Below, in pieces: positions 42,720 through 50,497 of a stretch of DNA of 64,000 nucleotides. The stretch lies in NCBI GenBank assembly GCA_964537395.1, contig CAZIBN010000011.1:1-64000 (forward strand), read 5' to 3'. A program made the position numbers and the translations under genes. This DNA comes from GWA2-66-18 sp964537395. Its GTDB lineage: Bacteria > Elusimicrobiota > Elusimicrobia > UBA1565 > UBA9628. Position 1 is the first letter of the stretch, and each line of letters begins with the position of its first letter. A model generated the notes under the pieces. It ran no database searches and was not told the origin of the DNA. It worked only from the letters and a program-made list of their open reading frames with translations.

Positions 42720-44815
42720 AGATTTCCGGCAAATCATTCCCGAAGTACTTCAGCGTCGTATTCAGCCTGCTCGCCTGCACCGCCTATTTGGCGAGCCTGT
42801 TCGCGCCTGTGGAGAGGCTCTGGCACGACCGCGCGTTCCTGCGGGGCGTCGAATCGCTTAAGACCGGAGATCCCCGTCTGCTGCTGATCGCGATCGACGA
42901 TGACACGGTCCGCACGCACGGTTTTCCTCTGCCGCGCACGGTCCAGGCCCAGGCTCTCGAAAAGCTCCGGAAATATGGGGTCAAGACCGTGGTCTTCGAC
43001 GTCCTCTTCATGGAGAAGCGCGAAGGCGACGCGGAGCTGGCGGCCGCCACCAAGCGGCATGGAGGCGTCGTCCACCTTTTCACGACCGAGCAGGAGGAAA
43101 ACGCGAGCGGCGTCATGTCCACGGTGCGCAAGCCCGTTCCGGGGCTTGCCTCGGCGGCGCGTCTCCTGGGCACCCCGATCATCTCGCGCCATATCGAGAG
43201 CGACGGGCATATCCGCAACTTCTCTCTGTTCCACCCCGGGGTCAAGGATCCCATCCTCCCGAGCCTGCAGGAGACGTCGCTCGCGGCGGCCGCTCTGGCG
43301 GCCTTCCTCGACAAAAAGCTCGAGGAGCTCCACACCGAGTTCGGCGGCCCCGACGCCCCGACCTACGTGCTGAACTATCGCCGTACCCAGGATTGGCTGC
43401 AGCACGAGAAGAGGGATGAGTCCTGGCTGAAGAATACGCCGGAGGAGAAGGCGAAGCGGATGGGCGTGACGGTTCTTGACTCTCCCTACCGTACGATCTC
43501 GATGATGGATATCATCTCCGGCAGCCTGAGCGACGCCCAGCTCAAGGCGTTGAAGGGCTCGCTGGCGATGGTCGCCTCCACGACGGTCGGCTACTACGAC
43601 CACTACCCGACCCCCTTCACGAGCCACGCCCCGGGCGCCGAGTACCACCTCAACGTGATCGACAACATCATGGCCGCCGACTATCTGCGTATATCCGATA
43701 TCGGGCTGAACGTTCTTCTCGTCCTTATCGCCGCGTGGCTGCCTTATTTCTTCGTGACCTTCCTGCCGACCGCCTTCGCCGCGGCCGCGGCCGTGGTGAC
43801 GTTGATCCTCGCGAGCTTCGCTTCCTCGCTGATCATGGGGCAGGGGACCATGCTTTACCCCGTGGCGCCCGGCCTCAGCATGCTGGTGAGCTTCCTCGTC
43901 CTGACCGTGCACCGCGTCCTCACCGAGGGCGCCGAAAAGCAGATGATCAAGGCCAAGTTCGGCCAGTTCGTCTCGCCCGAGATCGTCGAGGAGCTGGCGA
44001 ACAACCCCGAGATGGCCAAGCTCGGCGCCCAGCGGCGCGAGATGACGGCGTTCTTCCTCGACATCGCGCATTTCACCACGATCTCGGAGAAGATGACCGC
44101 CGAGCAGCTGATCGTCTTCCTCAACAGCTATCTGTCGTCTTTCAGCGAGGTCATCCTCGATCACCGCGGCACGATCGACAAGTTCATCGGCGACTGCATC
44201 ATGGCGTTCTGGAACGCGCCTCTCGAGAACAAGGACCACGCGCGCGACGCGGTGCTCTCCGCCCTGCGCTGCCAGGTCGCGATCGCCGAGCTCAACAAGA
44301 ACCTCGCGCCGGGACTGGCCGAGGCTCCCGCGATCCGCATCGGTATTAATACGGGCCAGATGAACGTCGGCTTCACCGGCACCGAGCGCAAGCTCGCCTA
44401 CACCGTGCTGGGCGACGAGGTCAACCTCGCGTCGCGCCTCGAGGGCGCGAACAAGTTCTTCGGCTCGCAGATCATGATCAGCGGCGCCACCTACGAAGGC
44501 GCCAAGAGCGCCGTCGAGGTTCGGTATCTCGGGCGCGCGCGCGTCGTCGGCAAGGCGGCGTCGGTCCCCGTATACGAGCCTCTCGCCGAAAAGGGGAAGC
44601 TCCCCGCCGCGTGGACGAAGGCCCTGCCCGTCTGGGAAAAGGGCATCAAGGCCTTCTACGAGAAGAAATACGAGGAGTCTCTGGCTGTCTTCACGGAATA
44701 CGCGAAGCTGATGCCCGGGGACGGGGCCGGCGAGCTGTATCTGAACCTCTCTCGCGATTACTCGGCCCTGCCGCCCGACGATTGGGACCAGGTCTTCAAT
44801 CTTACGGCGAAATAA
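42716..44815 (+). CDS. CHASE2-domain class III adenylate/guanylate cyclase
   Basis: Membrane cyclase of 699 residues. An N-terminal membrane helix is followed by an extracytoplasmic CHASE2 sensor (residues ~40-320; DPRLLLIAIDDDTVRTHG and VVFDVLFMEK are typical). Two or three membrane helices follow (~325-400), then a cytoplasmic class III catalytic domain. Metal-binding D449 (FLDIAHFT) and D493 (IGDCIMAFW) and transition-state N570 and R574 (VNLASR) are all present, so it should be active. The TERKLAYTVLGD segment fits adenylate cyclases, but substrate is not certain. A TPR-like C-terminal tail (~640-690) follows. It starts with TTG overlapping the previous stop in TTGA, after an AGAGG. Being coupled to the HEAT gene, it may sense surface or envelope state. 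Confidence 0.92.
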   Translation: MKISGKSFPKYFSVVFSLLACTAYLASLFAPVERLWHDRAFLRGVESLKTGDPRLLLIAIDDDTVRTHGFPLPRTVQAQALEKLRKYGVKTVVFDVLFMEKREGDAELAAATKRHGGVVHLFTTEQEENASGVMSTVRKPVPGLASAARLLGTPIISRHIESDGHIRNFSLFHPGVKDPILPSLQETSLAAAALAAFLDKKLEELHTEFGGPDAPTYVLNYRRTQDWLQHEKRDESWLKNTPEEKAKRMGVTVLDSPYRTISMMDIISGSLSDAQLKALKGSLAMVASTTVGYYDHYPTPFTSHAPGAEYHLNVIDNIMAADYLRISDIGLNVLLVLIAAWLPYFFVTFLPTAFAAAAAVVTLILASFASSLIMGQGTMLYPVAPGLSMLVSFLVLTVHRVLTEGAEKQMIKAKFGQFVSPEIVEELANNPEMAKLGAQRREMTAFFLDIAHFTTISEKMTAEQLIVFLNSYLSSFSEVILDHRGTIDKFIGDCIMAFWNAPLENKDHARDAVLSALRCQVAIAELNKNLAPGLAEAPAIRIGINTGQMNVGFTGTERKLAYTVLGDEVNLASRLEGANKFFGSQIMISGATYEGAKSAVEVRYLGRARVVGKAASVPVYEPLAEKGKLPAAWTKALPVWEKGIKAFYEKKYEESLAVFTEYAKLMPGDGAGELYLNLSRDYSALPPDDWDQVFNLTAK

Positions 44816-44818
44816 AGA

Positions 44819-45535
44819 ATGAATATATTCTGGCGGCTGATGTTCGGCCACCTGCTCTGCGACTTCACGCTTCAGACCAACTTCATCAACCGTTGGAAGC
44901 GCACGAGCATGTGGGGTCTGCTGGCACATTGTGCCATGCACCCGGTCGCCTACCTGATCATCGCCTGGCCCTTCCTCGGCGAGTATTGGATCGAGAACTC
45001 GTTCTTCCACCTCAACGGCTGGACCTGCGTGGCGATCATCTTCGTCACCCACTTCTTCGAGGACTGGTGGCGCGTGTACACCATCTTCAAGTACGGGATG
45101 CCCGACAACACCCTCTTCTTCGCCTGGGACCAGGTCATCCACTATGCGGTGATCTTCTCGGTGGCGCCCCTGGCCGTCACCTCGACGCCGGTGGCGGGCT
45201 TCTTCCCGGAGAAATGGCCGGTGCTCGGCTGCCTGTTCGTGCTGATCACGCATGCCTGCACGGTGCTCATCTACTTCCTGGAGAAGGACCTTCACGGCGC
45301 GGATTATCCCGGGGACGACGAGAAGCACCTTGCGATGGCCGAGCGCCTCGTGCTGGCGCTGTGCTTCCTCTTCCCGACCGCGCTCGGAGCCGCCCTGCTT
45401 GCGGCAGGCTGGCTCGGGGTGATGTTCTTCCTGCGCCGCCGCCGTCTGTTCGACCTGACCGCTTTCACCTTCTACATGGGCGCCGTCATCGCGGTGCTCT
45501 GCGGCCTCGCCGCCCGACTCGTCTACTACTCGTAA
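44819..45535 (+). CDS. DUF3307-type integral membrane protein
   Basis: A 238-residue protein with six or seven hydrophobic segments. The N-terminal LMFGHLLCDFTLQTNFI followed by a second motif LLAHCAMHPVAYL fits the DUF3307 family, which has conserved H and D in the first helix and H in the second. The histidines and aspartates inside helices, plus HFFEDWWR in the middle, hint at a metal or proton function, but none is established. It begins three bases after the cyclase stop, so it belongs to the same transcript, and ends ten bases before the thiolase start. No signal peptide is evident beyond the first helix. Confidence 0.82.
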   Translation: MNIFWRLMFGHLLCDFTLQTNFINRWKRTSMWGLLAHCAMHPVAYLIIAWPFLGEYWIENSFFHLNGWTCVAIIFVTHFFEDWWRVYTIFKYGMPDNTLFFAWDQVIHYAVIFSVAPLAVTSTPVAGFFPEKWPVLGCLFVLITHACTVLIYFLEKDLHGADYPGDDEKHLAMAERLVLALCFLFPTALGAALLAAGWLGVMFFLRRRRLFDLTAFTFYMGAVIAVLCGLAARLVYYS

Positions 45536-45545
45536 GGAAACCGCC

Positions 45546-46691
45546 ATGAACGACATCCTCGTCCTCTCCGCCTCCCGCACCCCCATCGGCTCCATCAACG
45601 GCGTCTTCGCCAACCACACCGCGCCGCAATTGGCCGCCAAGGCCATCGCCGACGCGCTGGCCAAGTCAGGAGTCAAGGCCGAGGAACTGGGTGAAGTCGT
45701 GCTCGGCTGCGTGATCCCCGCCGGCATCGGCCAGGCGCCCGCGCGTCAGGCCGCGATCGCCGCCGGCATCCCGGTCTCCGTGGGTGCGACCACGGTCAAC
45801 AAGGTCTGCGGCTCGGGTATGAAGGCCGTCATGATGGTCTCTCAGGGAATCGCGCTTGGCGAGCAGGATTTCGGTCTTGCCGGCGGCATGGAGTCCATGT
45901 CGAAGGCTCCCTATCTTCTCGACAAGGCCCGCTCCGGCTACCGCTACGGCGACGCGAAGCTCCTCGATGCGGTGCTCCGTGACGGCCTGATGGATCCCTA
46001 TGACGGCGTGCACATGGGCGACTGCGGCGAGCTGTGCGCCAAGGAGCACGGGCTCACCCGCGAGATGCAGGACGCCTGGGCGCTGCGTTCTTACGAGCGC
46101 GCCCAGGAGGCCGTCGCCAAGGGCTGGTTCAAGAATGAGATCGTCGGCGTCGACGGCATCGAGCTCGATGAGGAGCCGGGCCGCGCCAAGCTGGATAAAA
46201 TCGGCAAATTGAGACCCGCCTTCCAAAAGGACGGGACCATCACCGCCGCCAACGCCTCCAAGCTCAACGACGGCGCGGCGGCCCTTGTTCTATGCTCCGC
46301 GAAAGGCGCTGCCGGCAAGAAGCCGCTGGCGCGCATCGTCGGCTGGTCCACCTTCAGCCATGAGCCCAAATGGTTCACCACCGCTCCCGCGGGCGCCGTC
46401 GATAAGCTTCTGAAGAAGATCGGCTGGACCGTGGATTCCGTGGATCTTTTCGAGGTCAACGAGGCGTTCGCCGTGGTGACCCTCGCCGTGGCCAAGCTCG
46501 CGAATCTGCCTCACGAAAAAATCAATGTGCATGGCGGCGCGGTCGCGCTCGGGCATCCGCTCGGCGCCTCGGGCGCGCGCATCCTTGCGACCTTGATCAA
46601 TGCCCTGAAGATCCGCGGCGGCAAGCGCGGCGTCGCCGGCATCTGCCTCGGCGGCGGGGAGGCCGTGGCCGTTGCCCTCGAACTCGTTTAA
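45546..46691 (+). CDS. atoB: Acetyl-CoA C-acetyltransferase (thiolase)
   Basis: Biosynthetic-type thiolase of 381 residues, condensing two acetyl-CoA to acetoacetyl-CoA or running the reverse. Nucleophile C88 sits in VNKVCGSGMK; H337 is in GHPLGASGAR and the second catalytic C367 in GICLGGGEA, with the NEAFAV motif before them. The N-terminus DILVLSASRTPIGSINGVF is typical. AAGGAAA lies at proper spacing before the ATG. The end of the gene overlaps the start of hutH by 20 bases. No partner genes for butanoate or polyhydroxyalkanoate metabolism are visible, so its pathway here is open; it may serve fatty-acid or amino-acid breakdown. Confidence 0.95.
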   Translation: MNDILVLSASRTPIGSINGVFANHTAPQLAAKAIADALAKSGVKAEELGEVVLGCVIPAGIGQAPARQAAIAAGIPVSVGATTVNKVCGSGMKAVMMVSQGIALGEQDFGLAGGMESMSKAPYLLDKARSGYRYGDAKLLDAVLRDGLMDPYDGVHMGDCGELCAKEHGLTREMQDAWALRSYERAQEAVAKGWFKNEIVGVDGIELDEEPGRAKLDKIGKLRPAFQKDGTITAANASKLNDGAAALVLCSAKGAAGKKPLARIVGWSTFSHEPKWFTTAPAGAVDKLLKKIGWTVDSVDLFEVNEAFAVVTLAVAKLANLPHEKINVHGGAVALGHPLGASGARILATLINALKIRGGKRGVAGICLGGGEAVAVALELV

Positions 46692-48168
46692 GCTGGGCTC
46701 GAGCCTCACCCTCGAACAGCTGTCCTCCGTCGCCGTGGATGGACGCAAGGCGGTCCTTCCGTCGTCGGCCCTGCGCCGCGTCGCGGCCTCGCGGCGCGTG
46801 CTCGAGACGGCGATGGCGTCGGGCGGGACGATCTACGGCGTCAATACCGGCTTCGGAGAGCTTGCTTCGACCCGCATCTCGACGGAGCGCCTCGCTCAGG
46901 TCCAGCGCAACCTCGTCCTGTCCCATGCCTGCGGCGTGGGCGCGCCCTTGGATCCGCTCGAGACGCGTGCGATCCTGTTCCTTCGTGTCAACGAGTTGTC
47001 GAGAGGATTTTCCGGAGTCCGCCCCGCGCTGGTGAGGCATCTGGCGCGGATGCTTGACGCAAACATTATTCCGTTGATCCCTAGCCGCGGCTCCGTCGGC
47101 GCCAGCGGCGACCTCGCTCCGCAAGCCCATATGGCGCTGGCCGTCATCGGCGAGGGGAATGTTCTCTATCGCGGTCGTGTCGTTCCCGCCGCGAAGGCGT
47201 TGAAGGCCGCCGGGCTGAAGCCGTTTGTTTTGTCCGCCAAGGAAGGCCTGGCCCTCCTCAACGGCACCCAGGCGATGCAGTCCGTCGGCGGCCTGGCTTT
47301 GCTCGTCGCGGAGCGCGTGTATCGCGCCTCCAACCTCGCCTGCGCGGCCTCTCTCGACGCGCTCACGGGCACGCCCTCGCCGTACGACGAAGCGATCCAG
47401 CGGCTAAAGCCCCATCCCGGCCAAATAGCAGCCGCGCGTTCTTTGCGCCGGCTTTTGGCCGGGTCCGAGATCCGGAAGTCTCATGTCGTCGATGATCCTC
47501 GCGTTCAGGATTCTTATTCGCTGCGCTGCGCGCCCCAGGTCCACGGCGCGGTGCTGGACCGTCTTATCGAGGCCCGGCGGATCGTCCAGATCGAGCTCGG
47601 CTCGGTCACCGACAATCCTCTTGTGGCAGGCGGTCGCGTGATCTCCGGCGGGAACTTCCACGGCCAGGCCCTCTCGTTCGCCTTCGACTCAGCGGCCGGA
47701 GCGCTCACGGCGCTGGCCAACATCTCTGAGCGCCGCACCTTCCAGGTCACCGCCGGCGCCGCCCCGCGCCTGAAGCCGTTCCTTTCACGCGATCCCGGCG
47801 TGGAATCGGGCTACATGATCGCCCAGTACGCCGCGGCGGCGCTCGCCTCCGAGAACAAGACGCTCGCGCACCCGGCCTCGGCGGACTCCGTGCCCACCTC
47901 CGCGAACAAGGAAGATTTCGTCTCGATGGGCATGTGGTCCGCCCTGAAATTCAAAAAGGTCGTCTGGAACGCCGCGCAGGTCGTCGCCATCGAGCTCGTC
48001 TGCGCCGCGCAGGCCATCGAGTTCCACCGCCCTCTTAAGTCTGGCCGAGGCGTGGAGGCCGGCCTCGCCGTCCTGCGCTCGAAAGTCAAAGCGTCCCGCG
48101 GCGACGAGATTCTGTCCGGAAAATTGGAAATGGCCCGGGAATTGGTCCTGTCCGGCGCCTTCGATTAG
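46672..48168 (+). CDS. hutH: Histidine ammonia-lyase
   Basis: Removes ammonia from L-histidine to give urocanate, the first step of histidine degradation. The Ala-Ser-Gly triad that cyclises into the MIO cofactor is A144-S145-G146 in SRGSVGASGDLAPQAH, at the family position. YGVNTGFGEL (residues ~60-69) and the SVPTSANKEDFVSMG segment are further family marks. Length is 498 residues, standard. The start chosen is TTG at 46672, behind GGGGAGG inside the thiolase end; no ATG or GTG lies between it and the conserved N-terminal strand. It is followed after 13 bases by a foot-conserved hairpin and then hutU, the next pathway enzyme. Confidence 0.95.
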   Translation: MPSNSFKLGSSLTLEQLSSVAVDGRKAVLPSSALRRVAASRRVLETAMASGGTIYGVNTGFGELASTRISTERLAQVQRNLVLSHACGVGAPLDPLETRAILFLRVNELSRGFSGVRPALVRHLARMLDANIIPLIPSRGSVGASGDLAPQAHMALAVIGEGNVLYRGRVVPAAKALKAAGLKPFVLSAKEGLALLNGTQAMQSVGGLALLVAERVYRASNLACAASLDALTGTPSPYDEAIQRLKPHPGQIAAARSLRRLLAGSEIRKSHVVDDPRVQDSYSLRCAPQVHGAVLDRLIEARRIVQIELGSVTDNPLVAGGRVISGGNFHGQALSFAFDSAAGALTALANISERRTFQVTAGAAPRLKPFLSRDPGVESGYMIAQYAAAALASENKTLAHPASADSVPTSANKEDFVSMGMWSALKFKKVVWNAAQVVAIELVCAAQAIEFHRPLKSGRGVEAGLAVLRSKVKASRGDEILSGKLEMARELVLSGAFD

Positions 48169-48181
48169 ACGCCTCCCAATA

Positions 48182-48261
48182 GGTGTCAGGCCTACCGGTA
48201 CTTACAGTATTCCGGAAGGTCGGCGTTGTAAAATACTGTAAGTACCGGTAGGCCTGACACC
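48182..48261. repeat. Foot-conserved hairpin element 2 (30-bp stem, 20-nt loop)
   Basis: Perfect inverted repeat with arms 48182-48211 and 48232-48261. The outer motif GGTGTCAGGCC is mirrored as GGCCTGACACC; the inner stem differs from the other copies. It fills the gap between hutH and hutU, ending eight bases before the hutU ATG. Confidence 0.93.
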
Positions 48262-48269
48262 ATGAGACC

Positions 48270-49919
48270 ATGAGAATCATACGAGCGGCGCACGGGCGGA
48301 AGTTATCTTGCAGAGGGTGGGAGCAGGAAGCGGCTCTGCGCATGCTCATGAACAACCTCGATCCAGAGGTGGCGGAGCGGCCGCAGGATCTCGTCGTGTA
48401 CGGCGGCCGGGGCAAGGCCGCGCGGAACTGGAAGTGCTACGACCAGATCGTCGCCTCGCTCAAGGTCCTCGAGAACGACGAGACGCTTCTCGTGCAGTCC
48501 GGCAAGCCCGTCGCGGTGTTCAAGACCCACGACCAGGCGCCGCGCGTGCTCATCGCCAACTCGAACCTCGTCGGCAAGTGGGCGAACTGGGACCATTTCG
48601 ACGAGCTCGACAAGAAAGGCCTCATGATGTACGGCCAGATGACGGCCGGCTCCTGGATATACATCGGCACGCAGGGGATACTTCAGGGTACCTACGAAAC
48701 CTTCGCCGAGGCGGGGCGCAAGCACTTCGGCGGCAGCCTCGCCGGACGCCTTGTCGTCACGGCGGGCCTGGGCGGCATGGGCGGGGCGCAGCCGCTCGCG
48801 GCGACGATGAACGGGGGGGTATTCCTCGGCGTCGAAGTGGATCCTACGCGATTGCGTTTTCGGCTCAAGACCCGCTACATCGACGTCATCGAGGAAAACC
48901 TCGACAAGGCTCTTGAGCGGGTGAGCCGGGCCAAGGAGAGGGGGGAAGCCCTCTCTGTTGGGCTGTTGGGCAATGCGGCAGACATCATTCCAGAGTTGGC
49001 CCGGCGCCGATTCCCCGTCGATATTCTGACGGACCAAACATCCGCCCATGATCCTTTGTACGGATATATACCGCGGGGCTATGACGTCAGCACGGCCGCT
49101 CAGCTCAGGAAGAAGAACCCCGCGGAGTACGTCAAAAAGTCCATTTCATCGATGGGCCGCCACGTCGAAGCCATGCTCGCCCTCCAGAAGCAGGGCGCCG
49201 TCACCTTCGACTACGGGAACAATATCCGCGCCCGCGCCGTCGAGGCGGGGGTGAAGAATGCTTTCGATATTCCCGGCTTCGTGCCCGAGTACATCCGCCC
49301 GCTTTTCTGCGAGGGCAAGGGGCCGTTTCGATGGGCCGCTCTTTCGGGAGATCCCGAAGATATCCGGACCACCGACCGCGAGGTCCTCGCCGCCTTCCCC
49401 AAGAACGAGGCGCTCAAGCGCTGGATCGAGCTCGCCGGTCAGAAGGTCGCTTTCCAGGGCTTGCCGGCCCGCATCTGCTGGCTCGGCTACGGCGAGCGCG
49501 CCGAGATGGGCTCGCGCCTCAACTGGCTCGTCAAAAAGAAGAAGGTCGGAGCGCCGATCGTGATCGGCCGCGACCACCTCGACTGCGGCTCGGTGGCGTC
49601 GCCTAACCGCGAGACGGAGGCCATGCGCGACGGCTCCGACGCCGTCGCCGACTGGCCGATCTTAAACGCCCTGCTCAACACCGCCTCCGGCGCCTCGTGG
49701 GTCAGCTTCCATCATGGCGGCGGCGTCGGCATGGGCTATTCGCTTCATGCCGGCCAGGTGACCGTCGCCGACGGCACGAAGGCGATGGAAGCGCGCCTTC
49801 AGCGGGTATTGACCAACGACCCCGGTCTCGGGGTCGTACGGCATTTCGACGCCGGCTACCCTCAGGCGAAGGCTTTTGCACGTAAACATAAATCTCTCAA
49901 AATCCCGATGGCGAGGTAA
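48270..49919 (+). CDS. hutU: Urocanate hydratase (urocanase)
   Basis: Adds water to urocanate to give imidazolonepropionate, using tightly bound NAD as electrophile. Length 549 residues matches the family. The N-terminal CRGWEQEAALRMLMNNL, followed by YGGRGKAARNW, is characteristic; the NAD-binding stretch GLGGMGGAQPLA lies at residues ~169-180, and the active-site cysteine is C403 in RICWLGYGER. The first ATG (48262) meets a stop at once, so 48270 is the start; it has no clear Shine-Dalgarno because the upstream bases belong to the long hairpin. yajQ begins two bases after the stop. Confidence 0.96.
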   Translation: MRIIRAAHGRKLSCRGWEQEAALRMLMNNLDPEVAERPQDLVVYGGRGKAARNWKCYDQIVASLKVLENDETLLVQSGKPVAVFKTHDQAPRVLIANSNLVGKWANWDHFDELDKKGLMMYGQMTAGSWIYIGTQGILQGTYETFAEAGRKHFGGSLAGRLVVTAGLGGMGGAQPLAATMNGGVFLGVEVDPTRLRFRLKTRYIDVIEENLDKALERVSRAKERGEALSVGLLGNAADIIPELARRRFPVDILTDQTSAHDPLYGYIPRGYDVSTAAQLRKKNPAEYVKKSISSMGRHVEAMLALQKQGAVTFDYGNNIRARAVEAGVKNAFDIPGFVPEYIRPLFCEGKGPFRWAALSGDPEDIRTTDREVLAAFPKNEALKRWIELAGQKVAFQGLPARICWLGYGERAEMGSRLNWLVKKKKVGAPIVIGRDHLDCGSVASPNRETEAMRDGSDAVADWPILNALLNTASGASWVSFHHGGGVGMGYSLHAGQVTVADGTKAMEARLQRVLTNDPGLGVVRHFDAGYPQAKAFARKHKSLKIPMAR

Positions 49920-49921
49920 TC

Positions 49922-50419
49922 ATGGCCAGCGACTATTCCTTCGACTGCGTTTCCGACGTGGACTTGAATCTGGTCTCCGAGGTGATCGCTGTCGCGATCA
50001 AGGAGATACAGAACCGCTTCGACCTGAAGGCCGCCAACGCGGAGATAGAGCTCGTCGTGAAGGACAAGAAGATGATCATCCGCGCGATCGACGAGTACAA
50101 GGCCGAGCAGGTCTACGACGTGCTCCTGACGCGGATGGCCAAGCGCGGCCTTCCCATCAAGAACCTGACGAAGGGGAAGGTCGAGGCGGCGCTCGGCCAG
50201 ACCGGGCGCATCGATGTGACGATCCAGTCCGGCATCCCGACCGACAAGGCCAAGCTCATGCAGGCGGCCATCAAGGAAGCCAAGCTCAAGGTCAACGCCC
50301 AGATCCAGGATGGCCAGCTCCGCGTCTCGAGCAAGTCGAAGGACGATTTACAGCAGACGATGAACGTTCTGAAGGCCGGCAAGTTCGACCTCGACCTTCA
50401 GTTCAAGAACTTCCGCTAA
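49922..50419 (+). CDS. yajQ: YajQ-family nucleotide-binding protein
   Basis: A 165-residue protein with the two-ferredoxin-fold YajQ layout. MASDYSFDCVSDVDL opens the family, QNRFDLK and the central KGKVEAALGQ follow, and TDKAKLMQAAIKEAKLKV and QVQ-like C-terminal strands end it. YajQ proteins bind nucleotides or RNA, and a Xanthomonas member is reported to bind cyclic-di-GMP. With a c-di-GMP riboswitch in the same window this is a possible second effector, which is inference. It starts two bases after hutU and ends eight bases before a foot-conserved hairpin, so it is probably expressed with the hut genes. Confidence 0.93.
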   Translation: MASDYSFDCVSDVDLNLVSEVIAVAIKEIQNRFDLKAANAEIELVVKDKKMIIRAIDEYKAEQVYDVLLTRMAKRGLPIKNLTKGKVEAALGQTGRIDVTIQSGIPTDKAKLMQAAIKEAKLKVNAQIQDGQLRVSSKSKDDLQQTMNVLKAGKFDLDLQFKNFR

Positions 50420-50427
50420 TCCAAGAA

Positions 50428-50493
50428 AGTGTCAGGCTTATAGTTTCCTCAATTACTGTGCAAAGTTATTGGCGAAACTATAAGCCTGACACT
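50428..50493. repeat. Foot-conserved hairpin element 3 (20-bp stem plus imperfect extension)
   Basis: Perfect 20-bp stem from arms 50428-50447 and 50474-50493. It continues inward with mismatches: CAAT (50450-50453) pairs ATTG (50468-50471), and ACT (50455-50457) pairs AGT (50464-50466). The outer motif is AGTGTCAGGCT. It fills the space between the convergent ends of yajQ and the metallopeptidase gene. Confidence 0.9.
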
Positions 50494-50497
50494 AAGA

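Noticed and set aside
42734..45727. Minus-strand open frame of 997 codons opposite the cyclase gene
   Set aside because: The plus strand carries a cyclase with all catalytic residues and a DUF3307-type protein; the antisense product is charged low-complexity sequence.
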